This document shows positions 1-5,670 of a stretch of 11,790 bases of DNA, piece after piece. A program made the position numbers and the translations under genes. A model generated the notes under the pieces. It had not been told where the DNA came from. It did not search any database and saw only the letters and a list, made by a program, of their open reading frames with translations. This DNA is from Candidatus Wolfebacteria bacterium. Lineage in GTDB: Bacteria > Patescibacteriota > Minisyncoccia > UBA6257 > UBA9933. Location of the stretch: assembly GCA_027336345.1 (NCBI GenBank), contig DAHWFZ010000011.1, forward strand, positions 1-11,790. Direction: 5' to 3'. The first letter of the stretch is position 1, and every line of letters begins with the position of its first letter.

Positions 1-2021
1 GTTGACGAGGAAATCGCAAACCATCCGGAACCCGTATTGTATTCAAAAGACGGGCTTATGTACCCCGGAGTGATTGACCCCGATAAGGTATCAATATCGC
101 GGACTTTATATTGAATAATGGTTTTCCCTAAATTAGGATCCGTTGAGGTGGAATTTTGTGAAACAACAACCCCCGTTGTCCCAAAACTTGTATCAAAATC
201 AGGAGCGGCATTGATTACATATACAACCTTAACTCGCGAAATAGTCGGCGTATTGCGCCCTCCGGAAACCAAATTGATTTTATATTGCCAGAATTGGTCA
301 TCTCCGCCTGTTTTCAAAGCAGCGGCCAATGCGGCGGGAGAGCACACTACCGTGCTTGACCCCGAAGACTTGGAACAATTGGCCGTTATATCGGTAAAAT
401 CATACCATAAGGCCGCGGTTAAACCGGCCGCGGTTGAAGCGGTTCTTAAAGAAACCGTCACCGAAGTTGAAGTCGCCAAATTTATGTCTTCATCCCAATT
501 CAATGATCCCATTTCATTGCCGACCTGGCTTGTATCGTATATTGAAGAAGTCAATGAACCGCTTGCGTTATAAACCGGATAATTAATGGTAGCGCTGTCC
601 AAATACGGAGTCACCGAAGTATTGGAAGTGCCAAAATTAACCCGATATTGGAAATATCCGCCGGAACCCAAGCCGGAAATGTCTCCCCCGTTTGAAATAT
701 TCAACTGCCATGCAGTCCAGGAACCATCGGGAACAGGGGTGTTTCCCGACCGGGCGTCAATAGTCAAAGTCGTATTGGCCGGAACGCTGTCAACGTAAGT
801 CAGCGTATTATAACCGGAGTTATTGGAAAAATTAATCACGCCGGATGTGTATGTCCCCGATCCGCTGTAAATAATTACCGCCGCCAATGAAAGGTACCCG
901 GTATTGCCAACCCCATGCGTCTGTACGGGTATGCTTTCTGAAGTTGTCATATTATCTCCCAATTGCCCATAAGAATCATAACCCCAGCAATAGACATTGT
1001 TATTATTGGAAACAGCGCAAGACGCATAATAGCTGGAGCTTATGCTTTTGATATTTGTAAGGTATGTGCCGTCGGTGTCGCCCGCTGCCGCCGCGCCTTT
1101 AAGAGCTCGGACCGGAACAGAGCTGTTTGTCATACTATTATTGCCGAGCTGGCCGGCACCATTATCCCCCCAGCAATAAACATTGTTATTATTGGAAACA
1201 GCGCAGGTTGTATTAGTCCCAGCACTTATTGTTTTGATATTTGTAAGGTATGTGCCGTCGGTGTCGCCCGCTGCCGCCGCGCCTTTGAGAACTCGGACGG
1301 GGATATAACTGCTTGTAGTGCTATTATTGCCGAGTTGGCCGGTACTATTATACCCCCAGCAATAGACATTGTTATTATTGGAAACGGCGCAGGTTGCATA
1401 ATGGCTCCCGCTTATGCTTTTGATATTCGTAAGGTATGTGCCGTCGGTGTCGCCAGCTGCCGCCGCGCCTTTGAGAACTTGGACGGGGATATGGCTGTCT
1501 GTGGTGGTGCTATTGCCGAGCTGGCCGTTACTATTGTACCCCCAGCAATAAACAACGCCGGTTTGCGACAAAGCGCAAGTATGAAGATCCCCGTTTGAAA
1601 TTTGAGAAACCGACACGGCGCCGGTTGAAGTAAGAATTATTTTCGCGGCATTGCCGGTTCCGGAAACAACCGTTGATGAAAAAGAATTGCCCGCAAGGTT
1701 AAACCCGGTATTTGTTGTTCCATCGTCATCCTGCGTAACCGAAGTTATAGTCGTGTTTAGTTTTACGGCATTGGACGCGATGAGAGTCGACGATGCGGCG
1801 GAATATTGGTTCCAATTATTTTGGTTCGTCGGGTGGACTGCGGTGCTTGACGACGATCCTCCGGACCAATCGGTTTGAGTAAAAGGATAAGAAGCCGCCG
1901 AAGTTTTGTTTGCGTTTATCCCGCCAATAAATAAAATAAGTAAAATAAAAATCGCCGGAAGTTTTATGTACGGATGCCGCGCCTTTATGAATTTTAACCC
2001 GTCAAATTTTTTAATCGCCAT
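1..2021 (-). CDS. Secreted RCC1-repeat surface protein (3' end beyond window)
   Basis: A single frame stays open from an ATG at 2021 to the left edge, giving at least 673 residues with no stop seen. AAGGAA at 2035-2040 is a plausible ribosome binding site. Residues 1-19 are basic and about 20-35 form one hydrophobic helix (signal peptide or anchor), followed by a Ser/Ala-rich stretch, so export is expected. Four RCC1-type blades carry the motif YCWGYNSxGQLGN, with the CWG cysteine at residues 159, 221, 283 and 345, an exact 62-residue period. Each blade also has a cysteine ten residues earlier (149, 211, 273, 335), a possible disulfide partner. The loop KGAAAAGDTDGTYLTNIK is repeated almost unchanged. 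From about residue 365 onward come Thr/Ser-rich beta modules of the kind found in cell-surface proteins. RCC1 propellers normally bind proteins or other ligands, but the partner here is unknown. The RCC1 assignment is firm; the role is inferred. Confidence 0.9.
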   Translation of the reverse strand, partial: MAIKKFDGLKFIKARHPYIKLPAIFILLILFIGGINANKTSAASYPFTQTDWSGGSSSSTAVHPTNQNNWNQYSAASSTLIASNAVKLNTTITSVTQDDDGTTNTGFNLAGNSFSSTVVSGTGNAAKIILTSTGAVSVSQISNGDLHTCALSQTGVVYCWGYNSNGQLGNSTTTDSHIPVQVLKGAAAAGDTDGTYLTNIKSISGSHYATCAVSNNNNVYCWGYNSTGQLGNNSTTSSYIPVRVLKGAAAAGDTDGTYLTNIKTISAGTNTTCAVSNNNNVYCWGDNGAGQLGNNSMTNSSVPVRALKGAAAAGDTDGTYLTNIKSISSSYYASCAVSNNNNVYCWGYDSYGQLGDNMTTSESIPVQTHGVGNTGYLSLAAVIIYSGSGTYTSGVINFSNNSGYNTLTYVDSVPANTTLTIDARSGNTPVPDGSWTAWQLNISNGGDISGLGSGGYFQYRVNFGTSNTSVTPYLDSATINYPVYNASGSLTSSIYDTSQVGNEMGSLNWDEDINLATSTSVTVSLRTASTAAGLTAALWYDFTDITANCSKSSGSSTVVCSPAALAAALKTGGDDQFWQYKINLVSGGRNTPTISRVKVVYVINAAPDFDTSFGTTGVVVSQNSTSTDPNLGKTIIQYKVRDIDTLSGSITPGYISPSFEYNTGSGWFAISSS
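994..1551 (-). repeat. Tandem 186-bp intragenic repeat (RCC1 blades)
   Basis: The 20-mer acattgttattattggaaac starts at 994, 1180 and 1366, exactly 186 bp apart, and a diverged fourth unit starts near 1552. Within each unit a stretch of roughly 57 nt (about 1047-1103, 1233-1289, 1419-1475) is nearly identical and encodes the KGAAAAGDTDGTYLTNIK loop. The third copy has a few silent or conservative changes. DNA identity this high points to recent duplication or ongoing gene conversion. Confidence 0.9.
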
Positions 2022-2115
2022 TTATCAAAATATTTTCCTTAAAAGTTATTTTAAATATAACACACGCATACGATAATAAAAATGTGGATAACCATTTATT
2101 TTATTGATTTTCGTT

Positions 2116-2153
2116 CCACGATTTTGAAAATTTATAAATTTTCAAAATCGTGG
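2116..2153. repeat. Perfect 38-nt palindrome, possible terminator or operator
   Basis: The arm CCACGATTTTGAAAAT (2116-2131) is followed by TTATAA and the exact reverse complement. The centre is itself palindromic, so all 38 bases are self-complementary. TTTTT follows directly on the plus strand (2154-2158), giving a terminator-like shape in that direction. No plus-strand gene ends upstream of it, however, so it may instead stop antisense transcription under the surface-protein gene or bind a dimeric protein. Confidence 0.75.
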
Positions 2154-2430
2154 TTTTTAATAAAATATAAAAATGCCATTTTAATTCAAACCTGCAATCT
2201 GCAAAAAATAAACTTAAGTTAATGATGAATGCTGAAATTACGGCTGCCTTTAAAATCAATCGTTTATAAAAAAGGAATTACACCAACAATGCCACAAAGA
2301 GTTGTTTTCATACAAAAAAAATATCAACATAATCGGTTAATGTGCGATTACCATATTTCTGGTTAAATTTAATATAATTCGCCGATGAAATTAGCAATAG
2401 ATGATATAATGGTGGTATGTGCTATCCACT

Positions 2431-2445
2431 GTTCTATAATTGTTC
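2431..2445 (+). promoter_or_regulatory. Direct-repeat operator 1, GTTC-N7-GTTC, overlapping a -10 box
   Basis: GTTCTATAATTGTTC is two GTTC half-sites 11 bp apart, one helical turn. This matches the GTTC-N7-GTTC LexA box known from Alphaproteobacteria. TATAAT hexamers at 2435-2440 and 2446-2451 overlap or abut the box, so a bound repressor would block polymerase. No good -35 hexamer is visible. The downstream gene has a LexA-like winged helix, so autoregulation is the simplest reading; this is inference. Confidence 0.55.
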
Positions 2446-2482
2446 TATAATGTATTATAAATGAAGTACGGAATTAAAGGGT

Positions 2483-2497
2483 GTTCTACGGATGTTC
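2483..2497 (+). promoter_or_regulatory. Direct-repeat operator 2, GTTC-N7-GTTC
   Basis: GTTCTACGGATGTTC is a second pair of GTTC half-sites with the same 7-base gap, 52 bp downstream of the first. Both half-sites sit inside longer TGTTCTA words (2482-2488 and 2493-2499). The box ends 19 bp before the ATG at 2517, and no Shine-Dalgarno sequence is visible between them. Confidence 0.55.
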
Positions 2498-2516
2498 TAT
2501 TTAAATTTCAATCATT

Positions 2517-2984
2517 ATGGAAATGAATAAAGTTCAAAAAAGTATTTACCAGATATATAGGGATAATAACGGGAAATTTCCGCCTTATCGCCAATTAGCC
2601 AAAATAATCGGAGTTTCCTCAACCAACACAATCGCCTATCATATAAATAAATTGAGAGAAGAGGGATACCTTAACCTGTCCAATGAATCAAACGGGATAG
2701 TGAAGCTCACCATTAAAAATTTAATAGATTTCAGTCCTAAAAGCGGAGTTTATGTTATTTTAAAAAATAAGGATCCTTTCTATATCGGCGAATCCAACAA
2801 TATGCAAAAACATCTTATCGGAAATATTCTGGAAAACGATGGCCCTGTTTTATCCCAAATAAAAGAAAATTTAAACGCAATAAATATCGCTTATTACATT
2901 ATTAATGAAATAAGCGAAAAAGAAATTTTAAAAAATCACCTGATAGAATTTTACAAATCAAAAGGGTTTGAGCCATTAAGCTGA
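2517..2984 (+). CDS. LexA-like winged helix fused to a degenerate GIY-YIG domain
   Basis: The protein has 155 residues. Residues 1-64 resemble the LexA N-terminal winged helix: FPPYRQLAKIIGVSS (21-35) followed by a recognition-helix-like TNTIAYHINKLREEGYL (36-52), then a short wing ending NGIVKL. Residues 75-155 resemble a GIY-YIG domain, with GVYVI at 77-81, YIGES at 89-93 and a closing helix ILKNHLIEFY. By eye against UvrC, the catalytic Arg position is His99, the catalytic Glu position is Lys139, and the Lys after YIG is Glu92, so nuclease activity is doubtful. The S24 autoprotease domain of true LexA is absent. ATG 2517 was chosen over ATG 2523 only because it is the first; neither has a Shine-Dalgarno sequence. 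The gene stands alone and ends in TGA. Its likely role is a DNA-binding regulator, possibly autoregulated through the two upstream boxes. The N-terminal domain is fairly secure; the GIY-YIG call is moderate. Confidence 0.8.
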   Translation: MEMNKVQKSIYQIYRDNNGKFPPYRQLAKIIGVSSTNTIAYHINKLREEGYLNLSNESNGIVKLTIKNLIDFSPKSGVYVILKNKDPFYIGESNNMQKHLIGNILENDGPVLSQIKENLNAINIAYYIINEISEKEILKNHLIEFYKSKGFEPLS

Positions 2985-3180
2985 TTTTACAATTACAAAT
3001 TTTTATATAAAACTTTCCTTGCCCGCTCCATTGCGCCTATGCCTTTCCTTATAAATGGATGCCTCCCCGCGGCAAGCCAGGCGGTATTCAACCTGTATCG
3101 CGGCATTCCTGCCTGACGGCAGGCAGGGCTCGGACAAAGCGCAAAACTTTGTATTGCGTTTTGCTCCTCGTTCAGCCGCA

Positions 3181-3214
3181 ATAAAAACAGCGCGCTTTGG
3201 CGCGCTGTTTTTAT
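3181..3214. terminator. Bidirectional Rho-independent terminator
   Basis: A perfect 15-bp stem, ATAAAAACAGCGCGC paired with its complement, encloses a 4-nt TTTG loop. A GC-rich core is flanked by A5 on the left and T5 on the right, so it works in both directions. It lies between the convergent plus-strand gene ending at 2984 and rplL ending at 3395, and probably serves both. Confidence 0.88.
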
Positions 3215-3216
3215 TT

Positions 3217-3315
3217 GAGATTCTTCGCAAAGCTCAGAATGACTGGATCCCGAAACAAGTTCGGGATGACAGAATAAGAGATTGCCGCGTCCGCCCGAGG
3301 CGGACTCGCAATGAC
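3217..3315 (+). repeat. Three RATGAC-type hairpin repeats in tandem
   Basis: Three consecutive units are present: 3217-3243 (ATTCT...AGAAT arms), 3245-3270 (CCCGAA/TTCGGG arms) and 3278-3315 (ATTGC and GTCCGCC arms with complements). Each opens with a GGAT or GAGAT word, folds into a hairpin and ends in RATGAC. The arms differ between units while the ends are conserved. Confidence 0.8.
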
Positions 3316-3394
3316 AGTCATTACTGTAATTCAACGACTGCTCCTGCTGCCCCGCAGCAGAGCAAAACTCGCTACGGGACTTTGATTCCAATTT

Positions 3395-3760
3395 TTACTG
3401 AAGCTCAACAATCGCTCCTGCGGCTTCAAGCTTCTGCTTGATTTCGTCGGCCTCTTCTTTTTTCAAGCCTTCTTTAACAGGCTTCGGAGCTCCTTCAACC
3501 AAGTCCTTGGATTCTTTCAAACCCAAACCGGTAATTTCCTTGATGATTTTGATGACATTGATTTTCTGTTCTCCTCCGGCTTTCAAGATAACATTGAAAG
3601 AAGTTTTTTCTTCGGCAGCAGCTGCTGCTCCGCCTCCAGCGGCGGCCGGCATAGCGGCTGAAACTCCGAATTTTTCTTCCAAAGTTTTTACCAATTCCGC
3701 CAATTCAACGACGGTCATTTTTTCTATCTCTTCGATTATTTTGTTAAATTTTTCTGCCAT
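3395..3760 (-). CDS. rplL: 50S ribosomal protein L7/L12
   Basis: The 121-residue protein is full length for the family. Residues 1-30 are the N-terminal dimerisation helices that bind L10. An Ala/Gly-rich hinge spans about 34-50. The C-terminal domain, about 52-121, has the conserved [28 protein letters not shown] and [12 protein letters not shown] segments that contact translation factors. Dimers of this protein form the ribosomal stalk and stimulate the GTPases EF-Tu and EF-G. It follows rplJ by about 90 bp on the same strand and is the last gene before the terminator at 3181-3214. The ATG at 3760 is preceded by only a weak GGG-containing ribosome binding site. Confidence 0.97.
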   Translation of the reverse strand: MAEKFNKIIEEIEKMTVVELAELVKTLEEKFGVSAAMPAAAGGGAAAAAEEKTSFNVILKAGGEQKINVIKIIKEITGLGLKESKDLVEGAPKPVKEGLKKEEADEIKQKLEAAGAIVELQ

Positions 3761-3851
3761 ATTTATTACCCGATTCTAAACTACAAATTGATGCGAATGT
3801 TTCGAATTTTATTTCGTGGCATTCGGATGTATTCGAATATTTTGAATCGCG

Positions 3852-4355
3852 TTATTTATTTTCGACCATCTTACTTTTTTGATCTAATACGTACAAAAAC
3901 ATCTTCATAGGCGCCTGAAGCATACCGAGCAACTGCGACAGCAAGATTTCTCTTGAAGGCAATTGTCCGATTCTCTTGATCATAGCTTCATCAAAAAAAG
4001 TTTTGTTTGCCAAGTCATAAGCTCCGAGCATCTTGAATCCTTTTTTCTCTTTTTCCTTATAGAACTTGTAGATCGGAGACGCAACATCTGAAATATCCCT
4101 TGGAGAAAAAATTGTTGCCAGTTGTTCATTGAATTGCTCAGGGTTGAAATCAACCTTGTTCTTTTCCAAAGCAACACGCAATAATTTCTTCTTGATAACC
4201 TTGGTTTTTGCATCAAGGCCCCTCAAAGTCCTTCTCAAAGCTTTCATATCTTCCACACCGGTTCCGGTGAAATCAACGAAAAATAAGTTTTGGCTTTCCT
4301 CTACAAGCTTCTGCGCTTCTTTTACCGCCTCGTTTTTTTGTTGTTTAGTTTTCAT
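3852..4355 (-). CDS. rplJ: 50S ribosomal protein L10
   Basis: The 167-residue protein begins MKTKQQKNEAVKEAQKL, the usual L10 start. It continues with the conserved RNA-binding half (NLFFVDFTGTGVEDMKALRR, then AKTKVIKKKLLRVAL) and a C-terminal helix that carries L7/L12 dimers (about residues 130-160). L10 anchors the stalk to 23S rRNA and typically represses its own operon by binding the leader. The frame is open upstream to an ATG at 4433, but the extra 26 residues coincide with the paired leader and have no counterpart in L10, so the start at 4355 is preferred. There is no clear Shine-Dalgarno sequence. It is followed by rplL, the usual partner. Confidence 0.93.
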   Translation of the reverse strand: MKTKQQKNEAVKEAQKLVEESQNLFFVDFTGTGVEDMKALRRTLRGLDAKTKVIKKKLLRVALEKNKVDFNPEQFNEQLATIFSPRDISDVASPIYKFYKEKEKKGFKMLGAYDLANKTFFDEAMIKRIGQLPSREILLSQLLGMLQAPMKMFLYVLDQKSKMVENK

Positions 4356-4420
4356 AATAGTATCAACTAATATTTCTACGACCTTTAGTTTTGCCGGTTT
4401 TTTAAGGTCATCCTGATACC
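4356..4420 (-). promoter_or_regulatory. L10 autoregulatory leader (putative)
   Basis: On the minus strand, directly before rplJ, two nested stems are visible. The outer arms GTATCA/TGATAC are at 4414-4419 and 4360-4365. The inner arms GACCTT/AAGGTC are at 4404-4409 and 4380-4385. Asymmetric internal sequence lies between them. L10 leaders bound by the L10-L7/L12 complex are known from many bacteria and have a bent stem of this general shape. Match to the known family is inferred from position and pairing only. An upstream hairpin, ATCCTGA/TCAGGAT, shares bases with the outer arm and would be mutually exclusive with it. Confidence 0.6.
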
Positions 4421-4658
4421 GGAAACCCGACAAACTCAGGATAAAATAAAAAAACCGCGATCAAAACCGCAGAATTCAGATAAACCAGCTTAAAAGCTAT
4501 ATTATCCTCAGCAGGTCTTATGGTCGCCCGCTTTCTACGGAATTTAATTAATACTAACAATTTACCCAAATAAGTCAATAATAACCTACTCTCCAGCCTT
4601 AGTTCATGTGATTTTTTGCGTTCCTCCAGTATTCTGCGATCGCAAAAAATCATATGAA
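4421..4658 (-). other. Structured upstream leader region of rplJ
   Basis: This stretch between rplJ and the hairpin at 4689-4734 shows several pairings on the minus strand: an 18-bp hairpin (4603-4620 with 4641-4658, one G/U-compatible mismatch, 20-nt loop), AGCGGG/CCTGCT, and a two-part GATAA-AGCTT/AAGCT-TTATC hairpin. An 81-codon open frame crosses it (4408-4653), but the protein has no family resemblance and overlaps the leader stems. A long untranslated leader is favoured. No convincing promoter was found. Confidence 0.5.
4603..4658. repeat. 18-bp inverted repeat upstream of rplJ
   Basis: Arms 4603-4620 and 4641-4658 pair over 18 bp with one mismatch (CATGTG against CATATG). The 20-nt loop read on the minus strand contains GGAGGAA. 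There is no following T-run, so it does not look like a terminator. Confidence 0.8.
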
Positions 4659-4688
4659 ATTATCCACACACATAATAAATTTTACCCC

Positions 4689-4734
4689 TCGGCAAGCCCG
4701 GTAGTATTCGGATGTATGCTACCGGGCTTGCCGA
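4689..4734. repeat. 16-bp GC-rich hairpin repeat
   Basis: TCGGCAAGCCCGGTAG (4689-4704) pairs perfectly with 4719-4734 around a 14-nt loop. The loop contains attcggatgtat, also present at 3821-3832. A related, more degenerate copy appears at about 3064-3105. It has no T-run on either side, so it is taken as a repeat rather than a terminator. Confidence 0.75.
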
Positions 4735-4744
4735 AGAACAATCA

Positions 4745-4769
4745 AGATTCTTCGCAAGCTCAGAATGAC
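4745..4769 (+). repeat. RATGAC-type hairpin repeat (single unit)
   Basis: The unit has AGATTCTTCGC at its start and CTCAGAATGAC at its end. It is almost the same as the unit at 3217-3243. Confidence 0.75.
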
Positions 4770-4783
4770 AAAAAAATATTAAT

Positions 4784-4818
4784 AAAAAAACCGGGCAAAC
4801 CATATTTGATTTGCCCGT
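4784..4818 (-). terminator. Rho-independent terminator of the SRPBCC gene
   Basis: On the minus strand, CGGGCAAA (4817-4810) pairs with TTTGCCCG (4799-4792). A run of T residues follows (4784-4790). The stem abuts the TAA stop codon at 4820-4818. Confidence 0.85.
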
Positions 4819-5405
4819 TATTTGTTCCCGGCTGACAAGGCAGAAAGACCGTCTTTTTTCGCCATTGCTTCAATTTTTTTTATCATTGCAGTTCCGGCAG
4901 CATTAAGCTTTTTATTTATCTTTCCTTCGCTTACAAGGCTCAATATCAACCGGGGCATAGTTTTTGGTTCCACATCCATTTTACAACTGATGATTGTTTT
5001 ACCGTGGCCACCTTCCGAAATGCGCATACGCATTTCAGCCGGATTAAAATTCGTTTGATCCGGAATTATCATCACTATCGGATCATCCCCTGTTTCCACA
5101 ATCTTGGCTTGTTCCAATTGCAGGCAAATGTAAAAACAAATTTTTGTCACCCTGATTTTTTTTACCGCGCCGCCATTGCAGCGTTCAACAACTCCGCTTT
5201 CCCTGATGAGATGGCTTAAGCTTTTCAGTTTTTCAGGGTTATTGAAAATTTCCATTACTTTCTTCTTGCCCGCGTTCACGCTTATTTCAATTTTTATATG
5301 GTATGCTCCGTCTTCTTTAGCAATACTGCTTGAAATAATTTCCCCGGAAAACGATCTGACCGGAATAAACAAAAACAAAAAAATGAAAAAAATAAGCGCC
5401 TTCAC
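4818..5405 (-). CDS. Exported SRPBCC (START-like) domain protein
   Basis: The GTG at 5405 is chosen because a full AAAGGAGGTGAT Shine-Dalgarno lies 8 nt upstream; an in-frame GTG at 5414 falls too close to it. This gives 195 residues starting MKALIFFIFLFLFIPVRSFSG, a typical signal peptide. The mature part has the helix-grip pattern of polyketide-cyclase/SRPBCC proteins: an N-terminal strand (YHIKIEISVNAG), a helix with MEIFNNPEKLKSLSHLI, strands around CFYICLQLEQAKIVE and MIIPDQTNFN, and a long C-terminal helix (KLNAAGTAMIKKIEAMAKK). Such domains form a hydrophobic pocket; the ligand is unknown. Two cysteines sit in CFYIC and a third in ERCNGG. It is a single gene with its own promoter and terminator. 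The domain call is moderately secure and the function is not known. Confidence 0.8.
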   Translation of the reverse strand: MKALIFFIFLFLFIPVRSFSGEIISSSIAKEDGAYHIKIEISVNAGKKKVMEIFNNPEKLKSLSHLIRESGVVERCNGGAVKKIRVTKICFYICLQLEQAKIVETGDDPIVMIIPDQTNFNPAEMRMRISEGGHGKTIISCKMDVEPKTMPRLILSLVSEGKINKKLNAAGTAMIKKIEAMAKKDGLSALSAGNK

Positions 5406-5451
5406 AAAAATCACCTCCTTTCGGCAATTTGAATTTTTAACAGCTGGTTAA

Positions 5452-5460
5452 ATTATACCA
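5452..5460 (-). promoter_or_regulatory. Extended -10 promoter of the SRPBCC gene
   Basis: The minus strand reads TGGTATAAT, an extended -10 element with a perfect TATAAT (5457-5452), 47 bp before the GTG start. No clear -35 hexamer is present. Predicted transcripts would carry the strong Shine-Dalgarno in a leader of about 40 nt. Confidence 0.55.
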
Positions 5461-5479
5461 CAATATATAATTTCGGATT

Positions 5480-5659
5480 GGATTCCGGGCTTTGACCCGG
5501 AATGACAGAATGAGATCCTCGCGGAGTACATCAGGATGACACGCGGAGGAAGAGTTTAAACCTCCCCCAACCCCTCCTTTTAAAGGAGGGGCGGAGTGAG
5601 GTGCCGCGCTGCGTCCTGTAACTCAATTAATTGAATTACAGGGCTGTGCTCGCAATGAC
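5480..5659 (+). repeat. Cluster of hairpin repeats
   Basis: Four elements are present. 5480-5506 has ATTCCGGG/CCCGGAAT arms and ends AATGAC. 5512-5540 has GATCCT...AGGATGAC ends. 5571-5591 is a CCCCTCCTT/AAGGAGGGG hairpin of a different type. 5601-5659 ends CGCAATGAC and contains a 28-nt palindrome with one mismatched pair (5615-5642). The cluster lies between the SRPBCC gene and the DUF4258-like gene. Confidence 0.75.
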
Positions 5660-5670
5660 GGAGAAAAGTA

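Larger units (their letters stand above)
2022..2516. other. AT-rich divergent intergenic region
   Basis: This 495-bp spacer separates two divergently transcribed genes. It holds a perfect 38-nt palindrome (2116-2153), several TATAAT-like hexamers and two direct-repeat boxes (2431-2445, 2483-2497). A 45-codon frame (2229-2366, plus) has no ribosome binding site and no recognisable product. No RNA gene was recognised. Confidence 0.7.
2985..3394. other. Convergent intergenic region with terminator and hairpin repeats
   Basis: This 410-bp spacer lies between convergent genes. It holds a repeat related to the one at 4689-4734 (about 3064-3105), a hairpin with arms CCTGCCTG/CAGGCAGG (3108-3127), the terminator at 3181-3214, three RATGAC hairpins (3217-3315), and a CTGCTGC/GCAGCAG hairpin (3344-3360). 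Long open frames cross it on both strands, but they translate these repeats and are not credible genes. Confidence 0.75.

Noticed and set aside
994..1551. Regular repeats as a possible CRISPR array
   Set aside because: The period is 186 bp, there are no unique spacers, and the repeats encode protein blades in frame.
963..1598. Long plus-strand open frame of 211 codons with internal repeats
   Set aside because: It is antisense to the RCC1 repeat region. Its repeats mirror the minus-strand blades, while the minus frame gives a recognisable exported protein.
2229..2366. 45-codon plus-strand frame in the AT-rich spacer
   Set aside because: It has no ribosome binding site, no family resemblance, and low-complexity basic content. 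Chance is the simpler explanation.
2431..2497. TGTTCTA repeats as iterons of a replication origin
   Set aside because: There are only four copies in two pairs, no replication protein gene, and the spacing fits a direct-repeat operator better.
2993..3441. Overlapping open frames on both strands between the LexA-like gene and rplL
   Set aside because: They translate hairpin repeats and the terminator. The protein sequences resemble no family.
4408..4653. 81-codon minus-strand frame upstream of rplJ
   Set aside because: It crosses several leader hairpins, overlaps the putative L10 leader, and its product has no recognisable domain.
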